The notes beneath the pieces were generated by a model. The model did no database searches and was not told the origin of the DNA. It saw nothing but the letters and a program-made list of their open reading frames with translations. The translations under genes were made by a program, and so were the position numbers. Positions 35,216 to 45,610 of a stretch of 64,000 nucleotides of DNA are shown piece by piece. Origin of the DNA: Ampelocalamus luodianensis (lineage: Eukaryota; Streptophyta; Magnoliopsida; Poales; Poaceae). The stretch is from the NCBI GenBank assembly GCA_036346255.1, contig CM070619.1, positions 40,182,342 through 40,246,341 on the forward strand, in the 5' to 3' direction. The stretch's first letter is position 1. The number at the start of each line of letters is the position of its first letter.

Positions 35216-36480
35216 GAGTAAAACATTGAAATAGTTTATCTGTCGGTCTGAAACTAAATGACTATTACTTCTAACATTTTTACATTGATATTGCTTGGAA
35301 ATTTGACTGCCTTAATTGGGTCATTCAAATTCTATAATTATAATGCTTTTAATGTTTGGCTGATATGGTCAGTTATGAACTTATTGAGATAATCAAAATA
35401 GAATCCTTGTGCTGTTAGTTTTGATCTATCTGTCTGGTGGAATTGATATTAAACATTGTATTTGTGTTACTATGCCCTTTATCTTGAGTCAGATTCTGAG
35501 TTTGCTTTGTATCTATTTTGGTGAAACTTGCAGCCATGCCAGATTTTTTCTCAAGTATACATATTTGATCAAGACAAGTAGGCATTTGCAGAGGTTAAAG
35601 ATGGATCCTATATTCCTATTGATGTTGAACACGTATGTCCTCTAGGATTTGTTTTTAAAATGGATACATCTATCCTGCCACAGTATCACTCTTGTTTGCA
35701 AGCTTGCAATAATTCTGTTTGCGTAAGTTTAATTGTTTGCTTGAAAAATATTCTTCATTTTGTTTGCATGTTTAATGAAAATATGGTTATAGATTTGAGT
35801 GTAAATAGTCCTATAAGCTACTCTAATATAGGCTCTTATTTTTGTTTTCTTGATAATGTCATAAAAATGGGGCTTGCATACTATGTCTAATTATTATGTT
35901 GCTGAACAGAAGTGTTACTAATTTTTAAAAGATGGATTATATAGCTACTGAATAGGCCGGTGTCATGCATGGAAATAAGATCAGTTAGTATTGTTTATTT
36001 TGCTCATGCTTTGCTATGGCAAGTCTGATGAGTGAAGTAGATAATGCATAGATCATGCGTGATGTAGATGATGCATTGAAGGCAAAGCAAATGAAGACTC
36101 AGGTTTGATGAGTACCTCAAGGTGTGAGGCCATCATACTTTCACATTTTGTCTTCCTCTTTTTCTTCTACTTATTTATGGTTTACTCTATTTTAATGCCT
36201 GAGTATTTTAGAAAATTGTAAGTGGGAGAAACTGTTGAGGTTAGCACATTATATTTTTGTGCCAAAAGGGTTATCCATACCATGTATGATTTTAATGACC
36301 TTTCATACTTCACTTTCAACAATTATGAAGTTGTGTTCATGGAATATGTTGTACAAGATGCATGCTGTAAAATACGCTTGATTATCAAGGCTATTTGTTG
36401 GCAATGATTGATTGGGTTTGGGATATGCTGTATTTGTAGATCATAACTCTTGGATGATTATTCGCGAGTGATGGTAGTGT
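35216..36480. other. AT-rich, unassigned (intron-like)
   Basis: Short open frames (for example 35409-35645, 35660-35890) have no recognised family. TTTGCAG-like acceptor sequences occur but no convincing exon chain. It could be intronic remains of the gene that supplied the callose-synthase-like piece at 36490. Confidence 0.4.
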
Positions 36481-36489
36481 TATTCTGTT

Positions 36490-36575
36490 CCATTGAAGAT
36501 TGCTTTTGAACTATATGGTATGTTAGCCGGAAATGTGAGCCCATCAACCGGCGAAATTGTTAAACCAACATATGA
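36490..36575 (+). pseudogene. Callose synthase (GSL)-like exon fragment
   Basis: The translation KIAFELYGMLAGNVSPSTGE then IVKPTYE closely matches a conserved block of plant callose synthases. In those proteins CYI(Y/F)HHMA(F/Y)E(L/M)(Y/H)G is followed by (M/L)LAGNVSP.TGE..(K/R)P.Y, upstream of the catalytic domain. After PTYE the reading becomes unrelated, so only about 28 codons remain. No other callose-synthase segment was recognised nearby. It could be the last visible exon of a degraded gene or a fragment captured by a transposon. The match is from memory. Confidence 0.6.
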
Positions 36576-36938
36576 ACTTCTAAAAATTTGCATGAATTTT
36601 ATGGGATTTAAAAAACTTTTGTTGCATTTGGTGAATTTCCAAAAACTTGGATTGCATTTCAAAAAGTTATATCAAAATCCTTTCTCCAAATATACTTTTG
36701 AGCAATAATTAGTTAGAATTAATGATATATATATATGTTGGATATATAAGATTTTTTATAAATATTTAAATATTTTTTTAATGTGAGCAAAGGTTGGCGT
36801 CAAACTATCTATCGACAATTATAGTATATGTCGTCACACTATCACTAGGCAATCCTATCATCTATCGATAAAAGTCTATTAGTCCGCAATCCTATCGTCT
36901 ATCCGATGGGCCGCCCCTATGATAAGCCCCTCACGATC
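36576..36938. other. AT-rich tail with a short CAATCCTATC duplication
   Basis: Contains a TATATATA run (36726-36740). The block GCAATCCTATC(A/G)TCTATC appears twice, at about 36860 and 36887. The flank GATGGGCCGCCCCTATGATAAG resembles the ends of the GC-rich LTR family at 30428 and 31974, so a remnant of that family may lie here. The Tekay element is inserted at its end. Confidence 0.35.
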
Positions 36939-37539
36939 AAGGTTGTAACAGCCCCAATTTTATAAACAGTAATGGGACACTGTTCATGACATTACTGTTC
37001 ATAATTAACAATTTGGAATTGCTGTTATCAATTGAAACCTCCCTTTTCTAGCCAAAGTCCAATAACCTATTTGAAGTTTTGAAGGAAATACAAGATGAAA
37101 CTTGTATTGTGACTGGGAAGTACTTTCCTTAAAGCCTAAATAAATTATCTTGACTAAAAATAATTTTTGTTGAATTTCTAGAAATTATTTGGTTTACAGA
37201 AAAATATTTACTTTTAAATAAACACTTTCGGGCTGCAATAATTATTTATGTATTTTACAAAGTGATAATGTGATTTTAAAAATTTATCTGGGAAATATAT
37301 CATCCCAGTAGCCTCCAGTAAAAATTTTGTGATTTTACAAATTTATTTGCTATTTTTAAAAGCCCAGTCAAACCTTTAAGCATTCAAATAGGTTCTGGTC
37401 AACTATTCTGGTCTAAACCTAACCCTCAGCACTGTAGCAACTCAAGCCACGTGGTTGAGTCCAACCCAGTGCAACCGGTCCGGCTCTGTCACGCTCGGGC
37501 GCGAGCCCGAACCCCATACGTGCTGTGAGCCGTCGATTT

Positions 37540-38340
37540 TTAATCGAACGGGCGAGGCTACGATGCTACGCGAGCGGTCCACGTATGCGCCTAACCTCCA
37601 CCATTGGATCTTAATCTAACGATCGAGGTCCATGTATGCAATCGGACAACTCCGGAGCCCTTCTCAATCTCCACCGTTCATTTCCGATCCAACAGCGCCT
37701 CCCTTTTCGTTTTAAACCTAAAGGCGCGCTTTTATTTGGGCCGTCAGATTCAAATCTCGTCGGCGTCCTCTTTACCGTGCTATTAAGGCCTGCGTTTCTC
37801 TGGGCCGTTAGATTATCATCGTATGGTCCAGAGCGATGTATGCATTCGGACGACTCCGGATTCCCCCTCGATCTCCGCCGTCCATTCTTGATCTAACCGC
37901 GTCGCTCGTTTCCTTTTGAAATCAAAGGCTCGCTTTTATCTGGGCCTTTGGATTTAAATCCCACGGCGCTCCTTTTTGACCGTGGGCCTTTTAAAGCCCA
38001 AATTCGGTGGACCGTTGGATTCTAATCGTAGGGTCGGTCGGTGTATGCAATCGGACCATCCGGATCATTTTAATCCCGACCGTAGAAATTCCATCGGACG
38101 GTGCTGCGTCAGCGCATCTAAAGGGATGACGTGTATTCCTTTTAATTGACCGTTGCATTCCAATCCAACGTCCAGATTTGAAAGTATACCCCGCATTTCT
38201 TTTGGGCTATGTTTAAATCTCGATCGACCGATCTAGATCGCACGGGCCATATTAAAAGTTACCAATTAAAACCTTTTAACCTCTCTATTTATCACAGCCG
38301 CCCATTTCTAATCGGACGGCTGATGTTCTTTTGAGCTTTT
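37540..38340 (+). repeat. 205-bp tandem units with CCGTTGGAT motifs in U3
   Basis: The phrase GTATGCA(A/T)TCGGAC starts at 37633, 37838 and 38043, a period of about 205 bases. Each unit holds CC(G/A)CCGTTCATT-like and GGGCCGTNAGATT-like pieces followed by ATC(C/T)AAC(A/G)G complements, that is, weak palindromes. The 3' LTR repeats the set from about 48046. It lies immediately upstream of the promoter. Confidence 0.8.
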
Positions 38341-38537
38341 AGAGGCGCGCGCGGCTATGATTGACAAAGGGACCCACATGTCATATGTTGCCTCCCTTCT
38401 TCCTTATCTCTATGCGCCGCCATTTCGTAAGCAGAGGAGAGGATTATCCAAAGCTTATGCAACTAATTTTTGATATTTAGTCTAAGTGGACACCTCATCA
38501 ACTCTAGACCTTTCCATCTTGCCTGTAGCTCAACCTC

Positions 38538-38549
38538 TATATATATAAA
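38538..38549 (+). promoter_or_regulatory. Tekay LTR TATA box
   Basis: TATATATATAAA in the context CAACCTCTATATATATAAACC. The 3' LTR has the same at 48952-48963. Confidence 0.75.
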
Positions 38550-41309
38550 CCCTAGCTTTTCTTTTTACAGTGTTGACCGAAGGAGTTCTTCATCCTCCAT
38601 TGTTGTCGGTGGAGTTTCTTGCTCTTGTCCATTGCTTATCCATCTTAAGCTTTGGTTTCACCTTGCACTAAGGTTTTGACATCTTTTGTAGGTTAAAACC
38701 AGAGGTTATCTCTCTGTTGAGCAAAATCAACTTTCTCAACTTTTGGTGTCTTTCTTATCTTTGTAAGCTAAAACCCTAGTTTTTGACATCTGAGGGCATC
38801 TTAAGGACCTTAGGAGATCATATGAATCATTCTTTTAAATATCGGTAGCTTCAACTTGCTTCAAACTGAACAGTTGTTATTATAACTTTTCGGTCTTTCA
38901 TATCTTTTTCAAGATCTAGGGTTTCTCCTGTAAACTTATCATCCTAGTTAGGTTTCAACTAAACCCTAGCAGTATAACAAGTTGTTCTTTCAATTCTTGT
39001 CATCATCTATTTAGCTTGTTAGCAAAGATTTGTCTCTGCTCTTTATTGTCGGTTTAACCGACAATACAAGTTTTCTTCAGCTTTTGATGCTCTAATCGAT
39101 TAGAGTTAGATTAGGGTTATCTTGAGATGTTAATTACCCTAAAAGATCATGCTAAGTTTCATTTCTGAACCTTTGCTTGATCTATCTTCCTTTTTCCCAA
39201 AATCTGCTATCTGTCCTGTTTCTGTTCTTTTCAAAAATCTGAAATTTGTAACTTTGGTTCAAACACTAGTTTACGATATTTAAAAGTTGTATTATAATAT
39301 GGGTTATTATCACTATTAGGGTAGATATAACTTAAGCATACTGTCAATCATGCATTTCCAGATTGATCATGCATATTTCTTCCATTTTGTACTTACTGTC
39401 GATTTTGGCATTTATTGGACTTTATTGCTTCTTTTAGAATCTGGTTTTGCTGAAGTGATTGAACCTATTTCGAGCATCCCGAGAGCACATGCAGTATACT
39501 ATTATCAAGGCAAGCATCCTCTTTGCACCATGTTGATCCCAAGTTTTATACAATAGATTTTCTAAATCCAGTGACATCTGTGCATGCTATTTTTCTGAAA
39601 ATACAAAAATGTGATCTGTAGTAGCTAGCTATAACCTAACATGATGGATTACCTCAATTGCCACCATACACTCAACCTTAGCATAGTACTGTATACTATA
39701 ATATATTTTGATTTGGCTTAGACATGCGGTCTAGAAACTTTAGAGTTTGACAAGAATATCTTGTCAAACATGGGAATCTAAATGGCTTTCTGTTACTTTA
39801 AACTCTTTGTCCAGTTTGCTTATGTCCGAAATGAATTTTATATTTAAATTGATCTAGACAAGAGGAAGCTAGTGATGGTGCTTTTGTGCACGAGCTTGGG
39901 AATTGTGGTGGACTTGTCCGGGTTAATTAAGGACCGAACTCTGACTATTCAATTCAAGTCCCCACGTACTTCCACATCCAGTGTATGGTATTTGTTTGGT
40001 TAAGTAAAATGTTAAGACTATTGGGTTGGAAACAGGAAAGTAAGAATATGTGTATTGACCTTGTATGGCATAAATGCTTAGGTCTTATGACTGTGTTGTA
40101 TGCCATGTGAGCTTGTATGTCAGTATCAGATGTTCTTAGAAGGGTGAGGCGTATATGTGCTCCGTAGCATATCGTACCTTAAAGATGCCGATTGCATCCT
40201 AATATGGGTAGTGAGCCCATTCGCATTAAATTGTTTGGATCGGCATTCTTGACGCAACATGTGTGCCCCGGTTAAGCAGATGCTATCAGTCGTTGTTTAA
40301 GCGAGATCAGTTCACACATGGGGTCCAACTCAATAGTGTTAGCTTGTTGAAAAATACCAAATCTTAGTTTCCCGGTCGGCATACCAAAGGAAGTATGTCA
40401 TCATTCGGAGGCATCCAAGGCAACGGGCTAGCTAAGTCATGTGGGTAAAGATGTACACCTGCGGTATAAACTGTTCGAATAGCCGTGTCCATGGTCATGG
40501 GCGATAACTTGAATTGATGTCACTGTATAGAAGTTTTGTTTTAAAAATCTGGTTTGGTTTTGGCTTAGCATGAGGATTCATGCATTTGCATCTTGTTACC
40601 ATTATTTCATTTACTTACTGTTCTAGTCCAACTTTGATTTATTAAATGCCTTTATCAAAATTTAGCTTTTGTAGGCTAAGATGTACTGCTTTATGCAAAT
40701 CTGAACCTTTATACCTTCCTGTTGCAACCTTATGCATGTATAAATTCTACTCCTTTGAATAGGTTCTAATAAACACTTTCTTTTATTAGTTTGTGTAAGA
40801 CTTGCTGAGTACCTTCCGTACTCAAGGTGCTATAACCTATTGTTGCAGGTGAGGATGGTTACCTTTATGAAGTACCCGTTAGCGCCGATCAGGGTGACGC
40901 TAACGAGTAAAGCTACTTCTTTCCTCCACGCAATTGCCTGCGGGTGGATGAGGCCATTGGTGGATTTTGAACTTTTAATTTGCTTCCGCTGTTGAACTTG
41001 TTGTAGTGACCAAGTCACTCCATAATGTAGTACTAAAACCGCAAGTTGTAAACTTATGTCTAATTATGTCAATGTATGACTTGTATGTGTTGATGCAATG
41101 TTGATGAAGGATATATATGCAATGGTCGTTGATCACAGGAACCATTGTGAGATATATATATCAGGAATCTGAGTATTGGATCGGCACTTGGTTAAATTTA
41201 TACTCCTAGCATGATCTTTAATAAAGGGCAATCTTGTTCCTTCATTAACAATTATGCTCTGATGAATTTAATTAAGTACATTTCCAATAACCGGGTATCC
41301 TCACAGCGT

Positions 41310-41325
41310 TGGTATCAGAGCATAC
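41310..41325 (+). promoter_or_regulatory. Primer-binding site, initiator tRNA-Met
   Basis: TGGTATCAGAGCATAC starts 4 bases after the LTR end at 41305. The first 12 bases match the tRNA-Met site used by most plant gypsy elements. Confidence 0.88.
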
Positions 41326-41525
41326 GTTGCCTGTAGGTTAGAAGTAGCCTGGCCGAAACAATTAGAGAGTCTCCTAATAAAATTATTTTCAAGCAGTAAT
41401 ATATTTTCGAAAGCTTAAGAATTACATCTTTTATTTCTTATCCTCCTTAATATCAATTCTTGTCCCAACTTTCTGTTGGTTTTCCTAAAAGTGAATTGTT
41501 TCTTACCTTGTCCTTTTGTCTATAG

Positions 41526-42288
41526 ATGAGCGGGTGGTACTTGGTCAAGGAGACCCGAGCTGAGGATGTTGATGGATTTCCAGCCTTGCTGCGGGACATG
41601 ATGTGGCGAGCCAATTTCACCTACCAGCCGGAGTACGCCATCTATCGACGAGACCGAGGACCAGTGATGGAGGAGTATCGTGCCTTCATCAACGTTATCG
41701 CTAGGCATGTAGCCGGCAGTGTTCCCTACTGTGTCCAAGCACTTGCCACCTCTGAGGCTATGGCGGTTCAGGAAGCTGCTAGTAGGATGATGAGCCTTCT
41801 TCGTCATGATTTGACGGAATTGTCTCAACCCCCCTATGACCACTTCCCGAATCAAGGTCCTACCTCCGAAGTGAGCATGTTCGATGAGATCTGATTTGGC
41901 GAAGACCCCAGTGCGGCGGTTGGCGAGGATGGTCCGCATCATGGACCAAGTCCATCGTTGCATTGTGAGGAGTTGTGGGAAACTTCGGCATCGTCTTAAT
42001 GAGGCCCGGAGTACCGCTTCTTGAGTCAACATGAACCGCGTTCCTCGCAGCGTGCTTTATGGTGACAACGAGACTTCTCCATTCTTCTTTGCACCACCTC
42101 TTTACCGACTTCTAGAAGTGACCAGGGTGCGTGCTGTTTATGGACAAGTCGTCAAGCCGGATGATGCAGTTTTCCTCGCACTCTGCGGTGCACCTCACGG
42201 AGGTCATCACCATTGTTGGGTTCCCCGAGGCGTCTTATTAGTCCTTTGGATCCTATTGATACTGGTTCCCCTGGAGCTCATCTTTTGA
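41526..42288 (+). pseudogene. Extra sense-strand reading frame between primer site and gag
   Basis: ATG at 41526 follows CCTTTTGTCTATAG, a strong 3' splice-site look-alike. The first 122 codons include MMWRANFTYQPEYAIYRRDR and a helical ALATSEAMAVQEAASRMMSL segment. A one-base frame change at about 41892 continues the frame into a basic stretch (VRRLARMVRIMDQVHRCIV) up to a TGA at 42022-42024. The same frame resumes at 42031 with VLYGDNETSPFFFAPPLYRL and ends near 42288. About 250 codons in all. I recognise no domain: it is not gag, protease or envelope. Sense-strand extra frames before gag are known in some plant LTR elements. Possibly a spliced accessory product; function unknown. Confidence 0.6.
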
Positions 42289-42659
42289 ATGAGTTTCCGG
42301 TGAACTTTAACCGGGATCTTTATGCTAGTACCTCGACGATGAACCCTCGTGGATAAGTGTCTTCTAGTCTAGTAGTTGCCCTTAAATAAACTGTATGTAA
42401 TAGGGCAGTAGTATTTTGTACAGAGTATGTAAGTTTGACTTTTGGGGTTGTAATATGACCTTAATGGCCGACTATGATGTGAGACTGGAACCGAATCTTT
42501 TTGTTGTTTATATAAAGTTTCTGGTTTTGGTGTTGATTTGAATGCATGGCATAACCTGACGCATTATGTGTACAGAGTTTGTTTCTTTCCTAATGTCAAC
42601 CTTGTTTGTGCTTGCCGAGTACATCCTTGTTATGTTGTTAACCATTGTGTGGTAACAGG
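42289..42659 (+). other. Spacer between extra frame and gag
   Basis: 370 bases, non-coding, with an AATAAA-like element at 42385-42390. It ends in TTGTTAACCATTGTGTGGTAACAG, a second acceptor-like sequence directly before the gag ATG. This would suit alternative splicing around the extra frame; not demonstrated. Confidence 0.45.
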
Positions 42660-43832
42660 ATGACAGGACCTACTACTTGTGCGCAAGCGCAACAAGGGAA
42701 GGGCATGTCGACTCCCGTGCCCCATTCTCAGGGAGGGCCGACTGAACCTTCCAGCTCTCAGGGTCCGCAAGGTGGTCCTCAGGAAGAGGAGCTTCCTCCA
42801 CCACCTTCTATGGCCGATGTGCTCATGCAAATTGAGCGCAATCGAATGGACCAGACGCGCGTGGAGCGGTGCGCGCAACACTTCTTCACTTGCACCGGTT
42901 GTCGAGCGGAGGTCATCTGTGCGAGGCGGTCTTGCGACTTTCGGCGGACTAACCGCGGTGTTCTCGATTCCCATGATCCCATGGAAGTGAAGGCGGCCGG
43001 ACCATTGAGAAGAAACGCTAATTGCTCGGTGTTCCAAGAGGAAAAGGTTCTTTTGCGATTATCAACTTGATGGGCGGCTAGCATATGGTGGGATAATCTT
43101 CTTGCCATTCAGCCTGCTGGACATGTCCCTACTTGGGATGAGTTCGTGGAGGCTTTTCGCGAATCCCATATTCCTGAAGGAGTCATGATGATCAAGCAAC
43201 AGGAATTCCTCGCTCTCAAGCAAGGGCGAAAATCGTGGCCAGTATCGCACGAGTTCAACTTCCTTGCCAGATATGCCCCGGATGATGTTTCGACTGACCT
43301 TCGTCGTCGAAACCGGTTCTTGAATGGGCTATCTGAAGAATTGCAGATGGCTGTAGCTTTGCATGACTTCCGGAATTTTTCCCATCTTGTCAACAAGGCT
43401 ATTGTGGCCGAAAGTAAGAGCAAGGCCTTGGAGGAGTCACGCAAGCGACAGCGGACTTCTCAGTTCATTCCTAGTGGCAGTTCGCCGCGGCCTCGCATGT
43501 GGTTGCCTAGACCACCGCGAGCACCAGCTCCATTTTCCCCAAGGCCGGCAGTGTTTGCCCCTCGTCCATCCTCTTCCACTAATCAACCAAGACCTAGTGG
43601 CAACCGGCTGCCATTTGTTGTTACTGTCAGGCCGGGAGTTATATGTTACCATTGTGGGCGCCCAGGGCATTTCGCCAATCAGTGCTATGCCAAGGCGCAA
43701 GGGATACCACCTATTTCACCTTCCCCAGCTATTGTACGTCCTGCACCACCTTCCCCGACCGTGGTCAAGCCTAACCCTGTTCTGGTTCGAGGTCGCGTGA
43801 ATCGACATCTGGAGGAAGCGGTACCTCTCTGA
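42660..43832 (+). pseudogene. gag: gag of the Tekay element, broken
   Basis: Gag forms the virus-like particle and packages element RNA. The reading starts MTGPTTCAQ at 42660 with a proline/glutamine-rich head. A capsid-like core follows: SIWWDNLLAIQPAGHVPTWD near 43085-43140, then EFVEAFRESHIPEGVM, then the basic KRQRTSQFIP linker. It ends with a CCHC zinc knuckle, CYHCGRPGHFANQC (about 43645-43686), which binds RNA. An in-frame TGA at 43068-43070 and compensating frame shifts between about 42890 and 43075 break it; the shifted frame holds the YQLDG-like piece. It ends at TGA 43830-43832. Length about 390 codons, usual for Tekay-like gag. Confidence 0.85.
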
Positions 43833-43833
43833 A

Positions 43834-44200
43834 GTGGTTCTTGGTATGCTCCTAGTTAATTTCAGCACTACAGCTGTTTTATTTGATTCTGGAGCATCCC
43901 ATTCATTTGTTAGTAGGCAGTTTGCTACTCAACAACAGTTAATTGTGCATCATCTTTATCCACCTCATGTCATTCACTCACTCAGGATCTGTCTTTATGA
44001 CAAATCAAGTCTGCCTTAATGTCAATATAAATATTGAAGGGGTAGACTTTTGGGCTGATTTGATTGTGATAGATTCTAAAGGGTTGGATGTTATCCTGGG
44101 AATGGATTGGTTATCCAAGCACCTTGGGCAAATTAATTGTGCTCATAAATCCATTTCTTTAACTAATGAAAGCGGCACTTCGGTCGTTTTTCAATCCAGG
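43834..44200 (+). pseudogene. Aspartic protease of the Tekay element, frame-shifted
   Basis: The catalytic motif VLFDSGASHSFVSRQF lies at about 43876-43923 in one frame. The flap-distal ILGMDWLSKHLGQI motif (about 44092-44133) lies in another, the pol frame starting near 43943. One frame change between about 43940 and 44010 therefore splits the enzyme that would cut the Gag-Pol polyprotein. Catalytic D-S/T-G is intact. Confidence 0.85.
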
Positions 44201-45610
44201 ACAGTGGGTTCTCATCTGTGTGCTCACCAAGTTGATACTACTCCTTCCTTGGAGTTAGTACCAATTGTTTGTGAGTATGTTGATGTCTTTCCTGAAGACC
44301 TTTCCGGTTTGCCACCAGATCGGGAAGTGGAATTTGTTATTGAACTAGTCCCTGGAACTGCTCCTATATCCAGGAGTCCTTATCGAATGCCTGCCAACGA
44401 GTTGGTTGAATTAAAGACACAACTTGGAGAATTACTTGACAAAGGATTTATTCGACCGAGTTCCTCACCTTGGGGATGCCCGGCAATCTTTGTCAAAAAG
44501 AAGGATAACACTTTGTGGATGTGTGTAGATTACCATCCGTTAAATGAGGTCACTATCAAGAACAAGTATCCTTTGCCTCGAATTGATGATCTTTTTGATC
44601 AGTTGGTTGGTGCCCGAGTCTTTTCAAAGATCGATTTGCGGTCGGGCTATCATCAAATCAAGGTTAGAGCTGAGGACATTCCTAAAACAGCTTTCTCTAC
44701 TCGTTATGGTTTGTACGGGTACACTGTCATGTCCTTTGGTCTAACCAATGCTCCAGCTTATTTCATGAACCTTATGAATTCGGTGTTCATGGATTTCTTG
44801 GATAAGTTCGTTGTCATGTTCATTGAAGACATCCTTATTTATTCCAAGTCTGATAAGGACCATGAACAACATTTGAGGCTTGTGCTGGAAACACTTCGTA
44901 AGCATCGACTGTATGCTAAGTTTAGCAAGTGTGCTTTCTGGCTCAGAGAAGTTGCATTTCTGGGACATGTGTTATCTGAAGGAGGTATCGCTGTTGATCC
45001 AAGCAAGGTACAAGATGTACTAGATTGGAAGCCTCCCAAGAGTGTCCCTGAGATCCGAAGTTTTCTTGGACTTGCGGGTTATTACCGTAGGTTCATTGAA
45101 AATTTCTCCAAAATTGCTAGACCTTTGACTCAGCTTTTGCAGAAAGAGAAGAAATTTGAATGGTCAGCTAAGTGTGAGGAGAGTTTTCGACTTTTGAGAA
45201 CTCTCTTGACTAAAGCTCCAGTTCTCACTCTTAGGATATTCATAAGAACTTTGACATTTCTTGCGATGCATCTCGTCATGGACTTGGTGTGTGCTTATGC
45301 AAGAAGGCCGAGTTGTGGCATATGCATCGAGCGATTCTTCCCTCATGAAGTTAATTATCCTACTCATGATTTGGAATTGGCTACCGTAGTCCATGCATTG
45401 AAGATTTGGCGACATTACCTCCTCGTGTCGTTGTGAGATCTATCACGATCATAAAAGCTCAAGTACATATTCACTCAATCGATTTGAATATGAGACAAAG
45501 AAGATGGCTTGAATTGATCAAGGACTACGACATGGGTATTCATTATCACCCTGGTAAGGCCAATGTTGTGGCTGATGCTTTAAGCAGAAAGTCACAGTGC
45601 AACTGCATGT
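44201..45610 (+). pseudogene. Reverse transcriptase-RNase H of the Tekay element, active site altered
   Basis: RT copies element RNA into DNA; RNase H removes the RNA. Motifs in order: SPWGCPAIFVKKKD, MCVDYHPLNEVTIKNKYPLP, FSKIDLRSGYHQIKV with the first catalytic Asp intact, SFGLTNAPAYF, then the catalytic box. The box reads FIEDILIYSKS where the family has FIDD: codon 44825-44827 is GAA, so one of the two active-site Asp is Glu. The thumb region (FLGLAGYYRRFIENFSK) is well preserved. The RNase H start (about 45225-45340) is scrambled by several frame changes. EVNYPTHDLELATVVHALKI returns in frame, then another shift near 45430 precedes the YHPGKANVVADALSRK end. Confidence 0.9.

Larger units (their letters stand above)
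36944..41305 (+). mobile_element. 5' LTR of the Tekay element
   Basis: 4362 bp. U3 runs to about 38570 and contains a 205-bp triplicated unit and many GTTGGAT/ATCNAACGG pairs. The TATA box is at 38538-38549. The remaining 2.7 kb (R/U5) is non-coding. The late block TTGCAGGTGAGG (40842-40853) combines an acceptor-like and a donor-like splice signal. It differs from the 3' LTR at dozens of small sites. Confidence 0.93.

Noticed and set aside
36760..36938. Possible CACTA transposon end (CACTATCACTAGGC)
   Set aside because: No matching inverted terminus or 3-bp TSD was found to the right after removing the Tekay element; too weak to call.
41310..41325. Possible tRNA-Met gene fragment
   Set aside because: Only the 3'-complementary primer site is present, 4 bases after an LTR end; no cloverleaf sequence.
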